DNA of 34,449 nt from Candidatus Saccharimonadota bacterium (GTDB taxonomy: Bacteria; Patescibacteriota; Saccharimonadia; Saccharimonadales; Saccharimonadaceae). Below the pieces are notes generated by a model, which saw nothing but the letters and a program-made list of their open reading frames with translations, was not told the DNA's origin and made no database searches. The position numbers and the translations under genes were made by a program. The number at the start of each line of letters is the position of its first letter. Positions within the stretch are counted from its first letter, which is position 1. This document shows positions 8,227 to 17,185 of the stretch, piece by piece. The DNA is taken from positions 1 to 34,449 of the forward strand of contig UNSN01000005.1 in NCBI GenBank assembly GCA_900555675.1. The letters are read 5' to 3'.

Positions 8227-9516
8227 ATGCAATTATTCAAACATCTCTTAGAAACAATTCTCGGTTCTTATGTAAAAAAATATCTTAAATCTCATCCTGA
8301 CACCAAACTAATTGCCGTAGTCGGCAGCGTTGGTAAAACTAGCGTAAAATCAGCAACCGCCACTGTTCTATCAGAAAAATTCACCGTGCGCCATAGTCGT
8401 GGCAATTTAAACACAACCTTAAGTGCGCCGCTGGAAATCTTAGGCGTAGACGGGCCAAAAAACGCCAAATCTCCCCTAGCCTGGCTAAAAGTCTTCTTCG
8501 CAGCACACGCCAGCGTAAAAAACCCCGAATCGCCAGATATAATTATTCAAGAATGCGGCATTGATTGTCCTGGTGAAATGGCTACTTTTATGCGCTATAT
8601 TCAACCCGACATTGCCATAATTACCTCTGTTGCTCCTGAGCATATGGAGTTTTTCAAAAATATGGATACGGTAGCTCATGAGGAATTGTCTATTAGTCAA
8701 GTCGCTAAAAAAACCATCTTCAACCTTCACGATATCGATGAAAAATATCATAATCTCATAGTTGGAAATCGCGTGAGTTACGGCGACGAATCCGCTGATG
8801 TTTTCCTGGAAATTAAAAAGACTACAGACACTGGTTGTATTGTCAATTTAAAACACTCCGAGGGAACTTCTCAGGACATCAATATTTCTGTATTAGGAAA
8901 GCACAACATCCGCTCAATCACTGGCGCGGCGGCGGCGGGATTAGCTTGCGGAATGAATATTCAAGAAGTTGCGGCAGCTTTAACAAAAATCAAACCAGTT
9001 TCAGGTAGAATGAATATTTTACGTGGCATACGCGGCTGCACATTACTGGACGACACTTATAACGCCAGCCCTATTGCCATGGAAAATTCACTAAAAACAC
9101 TCTATTCCATCTCTGCTAATCACAAGATTGCCGTATTGGGCGATATGAATGAACTGGGCGAAATATCTGAACTAGAGCATAAAAAAATCGGTGAAATTTG
9201 CGACCCTAAACAGCTAGAATTGCTCATCACCGTCGGTAAAATGGCCAGAAAATACCTCGCACCAATTGCTGAAAAAAATGGCTGTAAAGTAATTTCTTTT
9301 GACACGGCGCTTGAAGCTGGAGAATTCCTGAAAAATAGCAACATTAAAGATACAACAATTCTATTCAAAGGCTCACAGGGCGGCATTTACCTTGAAGACG
9401 CCGTGAAAGAATTACTACTCGACCCAAGCGATGCAGAAAAATTAGTTCGCCAATCACAAAGCTGGAAACAAATTAAAGCGAAATTTTACGACTCTTTTTC
9501 TCAATCTCAGAAATAA
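8227..9516 (+). CDS. murF: MurF-like Mur ligase (D-Ala-D-Ala adding enzyme)
   Basis: 429-residue Mur ligase that would add D-Ala-D-Ala to the UDP-MurNAc peptide in peptidoglycan synthesis. The ATP loop GSVGKTS is at residues 33-39, the MurF-type LLDDTYNASP motif near residue 280, followed by IAVLGDMNELG and a C-terminal ligase domain with ILFKGSQGG. In typical MurF the ATP loop comes after an N-terminal UDP-sugar-binding domain of about 80-100 residues; here only about 30 residues precede it, so that domain is missing or reduced. The start is fixed by the -10 box 6 nt upstream. Its last 44 bp overlap the convergent murE-like gene. It could instead be a MurF homologue with a different acceptor. 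Confidence 0.85.
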   Translation: MQLFKHLLETILGSYVKKYLKSHPDTKLIAVVGSVGKTSVKSATATVLSEKFTVRHSRGNLNTTLSAPLEILGVDGPKNAKSPLAWLKVFFAAHASVKNPESPDIIIQECGIDCPGEMATFMRYIQPDIAIITSVAPEHMEFFKNMDTVAHEELSISQVAKKTIFNLHDIDEKYHNLIVGNRVSYGDESADVFLEIKKTTDTGCIVNLKHSEGTSQDINISVLGKHNIRSITGAAAAGLACGMNIQEVAAALTKIKPVSGRMNILRGIRGCTLLDDTYNASPIAMENSLKTLYSISANHKIAVLGDMNELGEISELEHKKIGEICDPKQLELLITVGKMARKYLAPIAEKNGCKVISFDTALEAGEFLKNSNIKDTTILFKGSQGGIYLEDAVKELLLDPSDAEKLVRQSQSWKQIKAKFYDSFSQSQK

Positions 9517-10789
9517 TTTCCTGAACGACCTTCTTGTCATTCCACGGAATTCGCTTGCCATTCACAATTCGGTACTGCTCATGACCCATACCCGTAATCA
9601 GAACCGTATCGCCACGAACAGCCGACCTTAGAGCTTGATAAATCGCCTGTTTTCGATCAGCAATTTCCGTCATCTTATGAGCCTTCTTCGTTTGCCCAAT
9701 TCCCTGACGAATCATTGCCCGAATTTCATCTGGATTTTCGTTATAACTTTCCTCGTCAGTTAGGAAAATCCTATCTGCCAAATTAGCCGCCAGCTCGCCC
9801 ATAATCGGACGCTTTGTCTTATCTCTATCGCCGCACGCACCAAACACCAAAGTTAATCGCCCCTTGGTAATTTTATGAGTAGTTTTTAGCAATTTTTCCA
9901 ACGCGTCTGGTGTGTGAGCATAATCCACAATAATATCAATTCCAAGCTTATTCTCTACTCGCTCGAATCGTCCAGGGATAGCCTCCAAGTTCGCCACACC
10001 CTCTTGAATATCTTCTAACTTTATTCCCAACAAATACGCCAACGACACCGCAGCTGACATATTCATCACGTTAAATTCGCCAGGCAAATTAGTCGCCAGC
10101 TCCAAATGAGTTTGATGATCAATCAGCAGACTCGCCTCTGTTCCCTTTTTATACAACTTAACATGCGTCAAGTGAGCTTCAGCATCCGGATTCGTCCCGT
10201 AAGTCATTTTCTCGCCAGAAGCCGTAAACTTGTCAAAATATTCAAACCACTCGTCATCACGATTCAGTACGATATATTTCGGCTTTTTCTCAAACAATTT
10301 AGCCTTAGCTGCCGCGTAAGCTTCCATTGTTTTGTGATAATCCAAATGGTCTTGAGTCAAATTAGTCATCACCGCCGCCTCAATTGGCACGCCGTCAAAT
10401 TTATGTTGTGACAGAGCGTGACTTGTTGCCTCTAAAATCACATACTCCACACCTTCACGCTGAGCCGTCTGAAAAAAACTAAACAGCCTTGCTACAGTCG
10501 GAACTGTCGCATTCAAATCATTTATCTTTTCCTCGCCAGCAATTTCAATCACCGCCGTCGTAAATAATGCAGTCTTAAAGCCAGCCTCTTTCAAGATCTC
10601 ATTGATATAACACGCAGTCGTAGTTTTACCATTTGTCCCTGTTACCGCAATAATTCTCAAGCCACGAGCTGGATTGCCATATCTTAGGCTAATCATCTTC
10701 GTGCGCGCAACTCTATAGGCGTTTTCGGTTTTTTCCAAAGCTCCTTGAGGTAGCGTTTTTCTAGCAATTTTTACCAACTCGTTTTTCAT
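9473..10789 (-). CDS. murE: MurE-like Mur ligase (UDP-MurNAc-dipeptide:diamino acid ligase)
   Basis: 438-residue ATP-dependent ligase that would add the third amino acid to the peptidoglycan peptide. The ATP loop TGTNGKTT is at residues 50-57, then EATSHALSQHKFDG, the MurE-type IVDYAHTPDAL and FGACGDRDKTKRP. The position that decides the amino acid reads SYNENP instead of the DNPR of diaminopimelate-adding enzymes, so the substrate cannot be assigned and may be lysine, ornithine or another residue. As in the MurF-like protein the N-terminal domain is much reduced. The start is ATG 10789: TGgTAAAAT ends 7 nt upstream and a longer frame (to 10909) would run into tsaD. It overlaps the end of murF and is divergent from tsaD. 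Confidence 0.88.
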   Translation of the reverse strand: MKNELVKIARKTLPQGALEKTENAYRVARTKMISLRYGNPARGLRIIAVTGTNGKTTTACYINEILKEAGFKTALFTTAVIEIAGEEKINDLNATVPTVARLFSFFQTAQREGVEYVILEATSHALSQHKFDGVPIEAAVMTNLTQDHLDYHKTMEAYAAAKAKLFEKKPKYIVLNRDDEWFEYFDKFTASGEKMTYGTNPDAEAHLTHVKLYKKGTEASLLIDHQTHLELATNLPGEFNVMNMSAAVSLAYLLGIKLEDIQEGVANLEAIPGRFERVENKLGIDIIVDYAHTPDALEKLLKTTHKITKGRLTLVFGACGDRDKTKRPIMGELAANLADRIFLTDEESYNENPDEIRAMIRQGIGQTKKAHKMTEIADRKQAIYQALRSAVRGDTVLITGMGHEQYRIVNGKRIPWNDKKVVQEIISEIEKKSRKISL

Positions 10790-10796
10790 AATACCC

Positions 10797-10805
10797 ATTT
10801 TACCA
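10797..10805 (-). promoter_or_regulatory. Extended -10 promoter of the murE-like gene
   Basis: Minus strand TGgTAAAAT, ending 7 nt before the ATG at 10789. Only 8 bp separate it from the divergent tsaD -10 element. Confidence 0.6.
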
Positions 10806-10813
10806 CTTATATT

Positions 10814-10822
10814 TGCTATAAT
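10814..10822 (+). promoter_or_regulatory. Extended -10 promoter of tsaD
   Basis: TGcTATAAT, ending 8 nt before the ATG at 10831; predicts a leaderless transcript. It is back to back with the murE promoter in a 41-bp gap. Confidence 0.7.
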
Positions 10823-10830
10823 AAAAACAA

Positions 10831-11901
10831 ATGAGGATTTTGGGAATTGAATCCAGTTGTGACGAAACAGCGGCGTCAATAGTTGAAGATGGCGAACGCT
10901 TGCTTTCAAATGTCGTCAATTCACAAATTGATATTCATGCAGAATACGGCGGAGTTATTCCAGAAATTGCCGCTCGCAGCCACTTGGAAGTTGTAAATCC
11001 CGTCATTAAAAAAGCATTGTCTGACGCAAATTGCACCTGGGATGACATCGACGCCATCGCCGTTACTTACGCGCCGGGACTTATTGGCTCGCTATTAATC
11101 GGCACTCTCGCCGCCAGAACTCTCGCTATTATTCACAATAAGCCGCTCTTTAAGATTCATCACGTAGAAGCTCACGTGTACGCCAATTTTATTAATAAGC
11201 AAGCCGACAATTTATCTCTAACATTGCCGAAACAACAGCCGTCATTCCCTATGCTTTCGTTGATCGTTTCAGGCGGACATTCACAACTTGTCCTATTTAA
11301 AAATCACGGTGATTATCAGCTTATTGGACAAACTCAAGACGACGCGGTTGGCGAAGCATTTGATAAAGTCGCTAAAATTATCGGTTTGCCATATCCTGGT
11401 GGCCCAGCTATTACTAAAGCTGCTGAGCTTGGCGATCCACACGCGTTTCACTTGCCTATCGCCAAACTATCCGGCGAATACGATTTTTCCTTCTCTGGAC
11501 TTAAGACAGCCGTTTTGAGAGCTGTTCAGCACGAAGTCGGTAAAGACTTCACTTTTCCCTCTCATGAGCTTCCAGCGCTCGTAGATGACGAATTACGACG
11601 TAATATGGCAGCGAGTTTCCAGTATACAGCCATAAAAACTCTCGTAAACAAGACCAAGAAGGCGTTTGACAATTTCCAGCCAGCTTCCGTCGTAATCGCT
11701 GGCGGAGTCGCAGCTAATCAAGAATTGCGCCGTCAATTACGCGAAGCTTTGCCAATTGACATCGAATACGCCCCTATTCAACTCTGTACAGATAACGCCG
11801 CGATGATTGCCACTCTCGGTTATTTCAGATCTCAAATTGACGAACCGACAGATCCATACGATTTAGAAGTTCAGCCAAGTTTATCAATGACAGCAATATA
11901 G
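10831..11901 (+). CDS. tsaD: tRNA N6-adenosine threonylcarbamoyltransferase TsaD
   Basis: 356 residues, normal length. TsaD transfers the threonylcarbamoyl group to A37 of ANN-reading tRNAs together with TsaB and TsaE. The protein opens with the family signature GIESSCDETAASIV, has the metal-ligand histidines in IHHVEAHVYANF near residue 110, SLIVSGGHSQLVL near residue 142, and the C-terminal AGGVAANQELR and CTDNAAMIA motifs. The start has an extended -10 box 8 nt upstream, so the mRNA is probably leaderless. It is followed 18 nt later by the FemABX gene and is likely co-transcribed with it. Confidence 0.98.
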   Translation: MRILGIESSCDETAASIVEDGERLLSNVVNSQIDIHAEYGGVIPEIAARSHLEVVNPVIKKALSDANCTWDDIDAIAVTYAPGLIGSLLIGTLAARTLAIIHNKPLFKIHHVEAHVYANFINKQADNLSLTLPKQQPSFPMLSLIVSGGHSQLVLFKNHGDYQLIGQTQDDAVGEAFDKVAKIIGLPYPGGPAITKAAELGDPHAFHLPIAKLSGEYDFSFSGLKTAVLRAVQHEVGKDFTFPSHELPALVDDELRRNMAASFQYTAIKTLVNKTKKAFDNFQPASVVIAGGVAANQELRRQLREALPIDIEYAPIQLCTDNAAMIATLGYFRSQIDEPTDPYDLEVQPSLSMTAI

Positions 11902-11919
11902 CGTTGTGAGGATTACAAC

Positions 11920-12846
11920 ATGAATCAACATTTTCTACAATCATCAGCCTGGGAAAAATTTCAACAATCACTCGGTCGAAAAGTCTTTCACAACAGAGGC
12001 GAAGGATGGGAATATTTCGCAATATTAGAGCACGGCACGGGCAATTCTCGCTTATATTGCCCCTTCGGTCCAACCGCTATTAACGAAGAAGCATTACGAT
12101 TGGCACTAAAAGACTTAGCGGAGCTCGGCAAAAAACTTGGCGTAACTTTCCTCAGAGTCGGACCAATTAAACCCACCTTTTCTAAGGTGTTATCTGATGA
12201 GCATTGGAAGAAAGCCACTTACGTCCATTTACAGCCAGAACATACGCATGTTATCAACCTCCAGCAGCCAGAGGAAGAAATTATAGCAAGTATGACACAA
12301 CCCGTAAGGAATTGTTATAGGAATTATCACAAAAAAGGTGTAACGGTTCATCAATCTCAAAACCCGGACGATATTAAATATTTCCTAGAATTGATACATG
12401 AAGTTGCCAAACGGACTGGTATGTCGCCGCATCCAGATTCATATTTTCATAAGCAAGCTGGTTCCCTACTTCCATCCAAAGATGCTTCATTTTGGTACGC
12501 AACATACGACAATAAAGTAATTGCTACTGCCCTATTTTTCGACTCAAAAACAACTCGAATTTATGCACATGCGGCAGCAAATTCTACACCAGAATATCGC
12601 AAACTTAATGCCGGAACTGCCCTGCTCACCGAAGCAATAATCAATGCAAAACATCGTCAAATGGAGAAAGTCGATTTATACGGAATTGCGCCTGAAAACG
12701 CACCAAAAAATCACCCGTGGGCTGGCTTTACGAAGTTTAAGCGATCGTTCGGCGGCGAAGATATTTATTCTGGGTCAACCTGGGAACTTCCCTTAAAGCC
12801 ACTTCAATATTGGCTATATCGAGCGTATCAAACGATCAGAAAATAA
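11920..12846 (+). CDS. FemABX-type peptidoglycan bridge aminoacyltransferase
   Basis: 308 residues with the two GNAT-like halves of the FemABX family, which add amino acids from aminoacyl-tRNA to the peptide of lipid II. Visible signatures: the N-terminal FLQSSAWEKFQQSLGRKV, the central TQPVRNCYRNYHKKGV, ATALFFDSKTTRIYAHAAAN in the second half, and a C-terminal DLYGIAPE followed by KRSFGGE. It lies 18 nt behind tsaD and a short distance from the Mur ligases, which suits a cell-wall role. The start ATG has GAGGATT at about 7 nt. Which amino acid it transfers is unknown. The spacing predicts co-transcription with tsaD. Confidence 0.88.
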   Translation: MNQHFLQSSAWEKFQQSLGRKVFHNRGEGWEYFAILEHGTGNSRLYCPFGPTAINEEALRLALKDLAELGKKLGVTFLRVGPIKPTFSKVLSDEHWKKATYVHLQPEHTHVINLQQPEEEIIASMTQPVRNCYRNYHKKGVTVHQSQNPDDIKYFLELIHEVAKRTGMSPHPDSYFHKQAGSLLPSKDASFWYATYDNKVIATALFFDSKTTRIYAHAAANSTPEYRKLNAGTALLTEAIINAKHRQMEKVDLYGIAPENAPKNHPWAGFTKFKRSFGGEDIYSGSTWELPLKPLQYWLYRAYQTIRK

Positions 12847-12879
12847 CCTTAATTTCATCCATCGCACCACATAAATTTG

Positions 12880-12888
12880 TGGTATAAT
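12880..12888 (+). promoter_or_regulatory. Extended -10 promoter of valS
   Basis: TGgTATAAT (12880-12888). The transcript would start near 12895 and carry a leader of about 115 nt before valS, unlike the leaderless genes nearby. Confidence 0.65.
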
Positions 12889-12948
12889 TAAGATGTAATA
12901 TAAACATGTGGAGAAATTAGAGGATTACATATTTAAGGGCTTTTGCAC

Positions 12949-13005
12949 GTGAAAAGCTACTTTGTTTTCTTTTGTCTTTTTTCACATGAAAAAACCATGG
13001 AATAA
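12949..13005 (+). CDS. Possible 18-aa leader peptide in front of valS
   Basis: GTG-started frame of 18 codons, preceded by AAGGG at 9 nt and ending TAA 3 nt before the valS ATG. It is rich in Phe and has only two Val-type codons, so it does not look like a classic valine attenuator. valS itself has only a weak ribosome site, so coupling of valS to this frame is possible. The leader also contains GTGAAAA...TTTTCAC, which can form a U-rich hairpin. It may be chance; no homologue is recognised. Confidence 0.3.
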   Translation: MKSYFVFFCLFSHEKTME

Positions 13006-13008
13006 CTT

Positions 13009-15564
13009 ATGCAGCTAGCTAAACAATACATACCAAACGATTACGAGCCAAACATTTACGCCCTCTGGGAAACTAGTGAGGCTTTAGAACCAACAGGGGT
13101 AGGCAAGCCATATTCAATCATTATGCCGCCACCTAACGCGAACGGTAATCTGCACATCGGGCACGCACTCGATATGAATTTGAAGGATATCCTGATTCGT
13201 TATCACCGAATGAAGGGAGACGACGCTGTATTTATTCCAGGCGCCGACCACGCTGGATTTGAAACTTGGGTTGTATATGAAAGAGAATTAACGAAGCAAG
13301 GGAAGAGTCGCTTCGATTTTTCACGTGACCAATTATATAGTCAAGTTTGGAATTTTGTACAAGAAAAACGCGGCAATATGGAGCTGCAATTGCGCGCGTT
13401 AGGTGTTAGTGCATCATGGAAGCATTTGACATTCACTCTGGATGATAAAGTCATCAACACTGTGTACGATACGTTTAAGAAAATGTGGGACGACAACTTG
13501 GTTTACAGGGGTGAGAGGATTGTTAATTACTGTACCAAACACCAAACCAGCTTTGCCGACATTGAGGTAGAACATAAGAACGAAAAAGGGAAGTTGTGGA
13601 AAATAGCTTACCCGACATTAGATAAAATTGGCGAGATTATCGTAGCTACTACGCGCCCAGAAACTATGCTTGGCGACGTTGCCGTAGCGGTTCATCCAGA
13701 CGATGAGCGATACAAAAAATTGATTGGAACTCGCATTTTACTGCCGATTGTCGATAAGGAAATTCCTATCATCGCAGACGAATACGTCGACATGAGCTAC
13801 GGCACCGGTGCTGTTAAGATTACGCCAGCGCACGACCCGAACGACTTTGAAATTGCAAAACGCCATGATCTACCTATAGAATCAATTATCAGCCCAGAAG
13901 GGAAGATGGTAAACGTGCCAGCGCAGTTCTTAGGATTAACTCCAATAGAAGCTCGTGCTCGAGTTTTGGAGGCGTTGGAAGCGCTAGAGCTACGCCGCGG
14001 TGAAACTGAAATTGAACACGCCGTTGGACATTGCTATAAGTGTGGCAGCGTGATTGAGCCGATGATTAAAGAGCAGTGGTTTATTAAAACACAATCACTC
14101 GCACAGCCAGCAATTGACGCGCTTAAAAAAGAAGAAATTACTTTTTATCCAGCATCCAAGCGCAAAGAACTCATCGCATATCTTGAGCAATTGAAAGACT
14201 GGAATATTTCACGACAAATCCCATGGGGAATACCAATTCCTGCGTTTGTAAATGAAAACGACCCTAAGGATTGGATATTTGATACTCGCACCAACGAGCA
14301 GAGTATTGTTGTAAATGGCACAACATATATCAGGGAAGAGGATACCTTTGATACTTGGTTCTCATCTGGTCAATGGCCATACATCGTAACAGATTACTTA
14401 ACCGGCGGCGATTTAGCTAATTATTTCCCAACTGACATGATGGAAACTGGTATGGATATTATGCGCGCATGGGTTTCGCGAATGATCATGCTTAGCCTAT
14501 ACCGAACAGGGAAGATACCATTCAAAGAAGTTTATCTACACGGAATGGTTAATGACGAGCATAACCAAAAAATGTCCAAGTCTAAGGGTAACGTCATTAA
14601 TCCAATGGAATTGGTTGCGGAATTCGGATCTGACGCCACACGCATGGGAGTTATTTCTGGGCGAGCGCCCGCTCAAAGCCAAGCCTTCAACAAGGGATCA
14701 GTCATTGCGGCACGTAATTTCTGTAATAAATTATGGAATATTGCCAGGTTTGTCGAGGCGCAAATTGGCGATAATCACCAAATTGTCGACTTAGAGCCAC
14801 AAACTCCAGCTGACCACTGGATTATTCGCCAATTGAACGACGCCGCCAACAACATTGCCGTTAGAATAGAACAATATCGCTTCTCAGAGGCATCAGAAAC
14901 TGTTTACCACACTATTTGGGATGACGTGGCTGACTGGTACATTGAATCATCTAAAACCGCTATCAATCGTCCGTTGTTATCTTGGGTTTTGGCAACTTCT
15001 TTGAAAATCGCTCATCCATTTGCGCCGTTTGTTACGGAAACAATTTGGCAAACGCTTAATTACACCGACGGCATTTTGATGCGTGAAGCTTGGCCAACTC
15101 CAGAGAAGTTTGATCCGATTGCCGCTGAGCAATTCGAGCAACTTAAGCTTCTGGTTGCTGAAGGTCGCTGGGTGATTGCTGAACTGCCAGGAAATAAGAA
15201 ATATCGCTTGTTATACGGCAACGACAGTCTTATCGCTGACAATCAAGACACAATTAAGCATCTCATGCGGCTTGAGGCAATTGAACACACGGATCAGCCG
15301 CGCGGACTGAGATTAGCAGCTGCAAACAGGGAAGCGTGGCTAGATATTGATAGTGAAACTTTATACCAACATCAGGAAAATCTGGAAATGCGCCTAGCCG
15401 AAGCACGTCAGAAATTGGCGGGATTAAAGAAGCGCCTGGAAAATCCGACTTACGTTGAGAAGGCGCCAGCCCACCTTGTCGAGGAAACTCGCGAGCAATT
15501 AGCCGAGCAAGAAAAAATCATTACTCGGCTTGTTTCGGAACTGGAAGTAATTAGCTTAAAATAG
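13009..15564 (+). CDS. valS: Valyl-tRNA synthetase
   Basis: 851-residue class I synthetase that charges tRNA-Val. It shows the HIGH motif as NLHIGHALD near residue 47, an editing (CP1) domain with TTRPETMLGDVAV, a CxxC-type segment HCYKCGSVIEPM, the tryptophan-rich WFSSGQWPY, and KMSKS in NQKMSKSKGNVINP near residue 525. The last ~70 residues form the coiled-coil tRNA-binding arm usual for ValRS. Length is in the normal range. The start follows a weak ribosome site but the HIGH motif sits at the expected distance. It ends 1 bp before a convergent small gene. Confidence 0.98.
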   Translation: MQLAKQYIPNDYEPNIYALWETSEALEPTGVGKPYSIIMPPPNANGNLHIGHALDMNLKDILIRYHRMKGDDAVFIPGADHAGFETWVVYERELTKQGKSRFDFSRDQLYSQVWNFVQEKRGNMELQLRALGVSASWKHLTFTLDDKVINTVYDTFKKMWDDNLVYRGERIVNYCTKHQTSFADIEVEHKNEKGKLWKIAYPTLDKIGEIIVATTRPETMLGDVAVAVHPDDERYKKLIGTRILLPIVDKEIPIIADEYVDMSYGTGAVKITPAHDPNDFEIAKRHDLPIESIISPEGKMVNVPAQFLGLTPIEARARVLEALEALELRRGETEIEHAVGHCYKCGSVIEPMIKEQWFIKTQSLAQPAIDALKKEEITFYPASKRKELIAYLEQLKDWNISRQIPWGIPIPAFVNENDPKDWIFDTRTNEQSIVVNGTTYIREEDTFDTWFSSGQWPYIVTDYLTGGDLANYFPTDMMETGMDIMRAWVSRMIMLSLYRTGKIPFKEVYLHGMVNDEHNQKMSKSKGNVINPMELVAEFGSDATRMGVISGRAPAQSQAFNKGSVIAARNFCNKLWNIARFVEAQIGDNHQIVDLEPQTPADHWIIRQLNDAANNIAVRIEQYRFSEASETVYHTIWDDVADWYIESSKTAINRPLLSWVLATSLKIAHPFAPFVTETIWQTLNYTDGILMREAWPTPEKFDPIAAEQFEQLKLLVAEGRWVIAELPGNKKYRLLYGNDSLIADNQDTIKHLMRLEAIEHTDQPRGLRLAAANREAWLDIDSETLYQHQENLEMRLAEARQKLAGLKKRLENPTYVEKAPAHLVEETREQLAEQEKIITRLVSELEVISLK

Positions 15565-15565
15565 C

Positions 15566-15907
15566 CTAACTCACACCTTCAAAGTCAAGGTGATATCCGT
15601 CAAAAGTATGTTGACCACGGGCGGCATATTTTTGGCGTAATCGCTTCTTGTCGTTATTTCGAGGCGTAGTTCGCGGTCGCGCTGAACCTTCTTTCAGCAC
15701 ATTTGACAATTGAGCGTGTTCTGGATGAGTATGGGGCTTTGTTTCTGGCATTTTTATTTCATCCTCAACGCCACTCTGAACGCTATATGTTTTCCAAGAT
15801 GACAAAAACGCTTTATCGACATTGGTGTCGTGCAGCAGCACACCAAACGCTACATTCAAACTGATAAACATAGTTGTAACGGTGAAAAACTGTTGTACTA
15901 AATTCAT
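15566..15907 (-). CDS. Small membrane-anchored hypothetical protein
   Basis: 113 residues, not recognised. One hydrophobic N-terminal segment (about residues 7-26) could be an anchor or an uncleaved signal. The remainder is polar, with a His/Pro-containing stretch near residue 60 and a strongly basic stretch (Arg, Lys) near residues 78-95. It has a consensus promoter, so it is likely expressed. The ribosome site is weak (AAGAAAG). It is convergent with valS. Confidence 0.65.
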   Translation of the reverse strand: MNLVQQFFTVTTMFISLNVAFGVLLHDTNVDKAFLSSWKTYSVQSGVEDEIKMPETKPHTHPEHAQLSNVLKEGSARPRTTPRNNDKKRLRQKYAARGQHTFDGYHLDFEGVS

Positions 15908-15951
15908 TTTTATTCTTTCTTTTTGTATCTATTTTTAGAATACTGATTACA

Positions 15952-15980
15952 ATGTTAGCATAAGCTTTGTTTTTTGTCAA
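15952..15980 (-). promoter_or_regulatory. Consensus promoter of the 15566 gene
   Basis: Minus strand TTGACA (15980-15975), 17-nt spacer, TGc-TAACAT (15957-15952); predicted leader about 38 nt. One of the best sigma70-type promoters of the window. Confidence 0.85.
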
Positions 15981-16035
15981 GTATATTTCCCAGCATAGAA
16001 ATAGTCATCCTGAACTTTACAGAGAAAATGTTTAG

Positions 16036-16041
16036 TATAAT
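16036..16041 (+). promoter_or_regulatory. -10 box of the VanZ-RDD gene
   Basis: TATAAT ending 7 nt before the ATG at 16049; no good -35. It lies inside the longer open frame that begins at 15974, which argues for the internal start. Confidence 0.6.
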
Positions 16042-16048
16042 GGAGTTT

Positions 16049-17131
16049 ATGGGATACCTAATTTCTATTAAGGTCGCACTAATCCTTTTCCCAATCTTGG
16101 CTTTTCTTATCACATTACCGTATATGGTTGCGAACTATCGAAAATACGGCTCCGTCAATAAGCTGCGGACTTTGATTTTCTATTCCTTTATTCTGTATTT
16201 ATTAACCGTATATTTCTTAGTTATTTTACCGTTACCAAATCCAGAATCCGTTCACACGACTTACGCAGAAAATCTGAATTTAATTCCGTTTTCATTCGTC
16301 GTAGATTTTATAAAGAACAGTCCACTAGTATTAACAGATAGCTCAACTTGGATTACGGCGATAAAACATCCCACTTTTTACGTTCCTGCTTTCAACGTTT
16401 TAATGCTCATTCCGTTCGGAATTTACCTGCGCTACTATTTCAAATGTCGCCTTAAAAAGACGTTGTTATTGACAGCTATTTTAAGTTTATTCTTTGAGTT
16501 AACTCAACTGTCTGGACTTTATTTCATCTATTCAGGACCTTACCGATTAGCCGATGTCGATGATATCATCCAGAACACGATAGGCGGATGCGTCGGTTAC
16601 TTTCTGGGCTGGTTTGCGACGTGGCTACTTCCGTCCAGGGAGGAAATAGATGAAAAATCCCTTGAGGCGGGTTCGCGAGTTTCTGCAGTCCGCGTTAGTT
16701 TATCTCTAATAATCGACGCTGTTATCATCCGTATTCCTTACACCTTATCAAAAACCCAACTTCCGTTTTCGCTATTTTTAGCCCTCTATTTTAGCCTAAT
16801 TCCTCTACTAAACGGTAAAACTTTTGGTAGCGCATTATTAAAGTTTGGGCTAACATTTGAAAATAAAAAATGGATTCGCACAATTTTCAGAGGAATCTTA
16901 CTCACGATATATTTTTGCATCATTCCCGCAGGCTTGTTTTACCTCGCGGATGAATTTAATAAGGAAGCGGATTCGCTATTGTTTCTCTGTCTGCTCGCAA
17001 TTGCATTCTTAGCATTCATATTATTCGTATTAATTACAATTGTCGTAGCGTTATTTAACCGACGTTTTATGTTTGATCGTCTATCTGACGCAAGTTACGA
17101 AAGTACGATTCAAGTCAAACAAGAGAAATAA
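16049..17131 (+). CDS. VanZ-like/RDD-domain fusion membrane protein
   Basis: 360-residue integral membrane protein. Residues 1-185 have the VanZ plan: several helices, ILPLPNPE after the second helix, LNLIPF, FNVLMLIPFGIYLRYYF, an FELTQL motif and DVDDIIQNTIGGCVGY. Residues 200-345 form a second helical bundle that begins VRVSLSLIIDAVIIR and contains NGKTFGSALLKFGL, as in RDD-family membrane domains. VanZ proteins can give low-level teicoplanin resistance in some Gram-positives but most homologues have no known role; the fusion here suggests a cell-envelope function. The start at 16049 is chosen because of the -10 box at 16036; the longer frame from 15974 would add 25 residues. It ends at a strong terminator. 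Confidence 0.8.
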   Translation: MGYLISIKVALILFPILAFLITLPYMVANYRKYGSVNKLRTLIFYSFILYLLTVYFLVILPLPNPESVHTTYAENLNLIPFSFVVDFIKNSPLVLTDSSTWITAIKHPTFYVPAFNVLMLIPFGIYLRYYFKCRLKKTLLLTAILSLFFELTQLSGLYFIYSGPYRLADVDDIIQNTIGGCVGYFLGWFATWLLPSREEIDEKSLEAGSRVSAVRVSLSLIIDAVIIRIPYTLSKTQLPFSLFLALYFSLIPLLNGKTFGSALLKFGLTFENKKWIRTIFRGILLTIYFCIIPAGLFYLADEFNKEADSLLFLCLLAIAFLAFILFVLITIVVALFNRRFMFDRLSDASYESTIQVKQEK

Positions 17132-17165
17132 AAAAATAGGAGACCCGTATGAATCTCCTATTTTT
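17132..17165. terminator. Bidirectional terminator between VanZ-RDD and the tRNA-Ser pair
   Basis: 12-bp perfect stem AAAAATAGGAGA (17132-17143) / TCTCCTATTTTT (17154-17165) with a 10-nt loop; T runs on both strands. It can stop the VanZ-RDD transcript and the minus-strand tRNA transcript. Confidence 0.9.
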
Positions 17166-17185
17166 CAAATTCAATAGTACTATCT

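Noticed and set aside
12889..13008. T-box riboswitch before valS
   Set aside because: No GGTGG-type T-box sequence, specifier loop or suitable terminator is visible in the leader.
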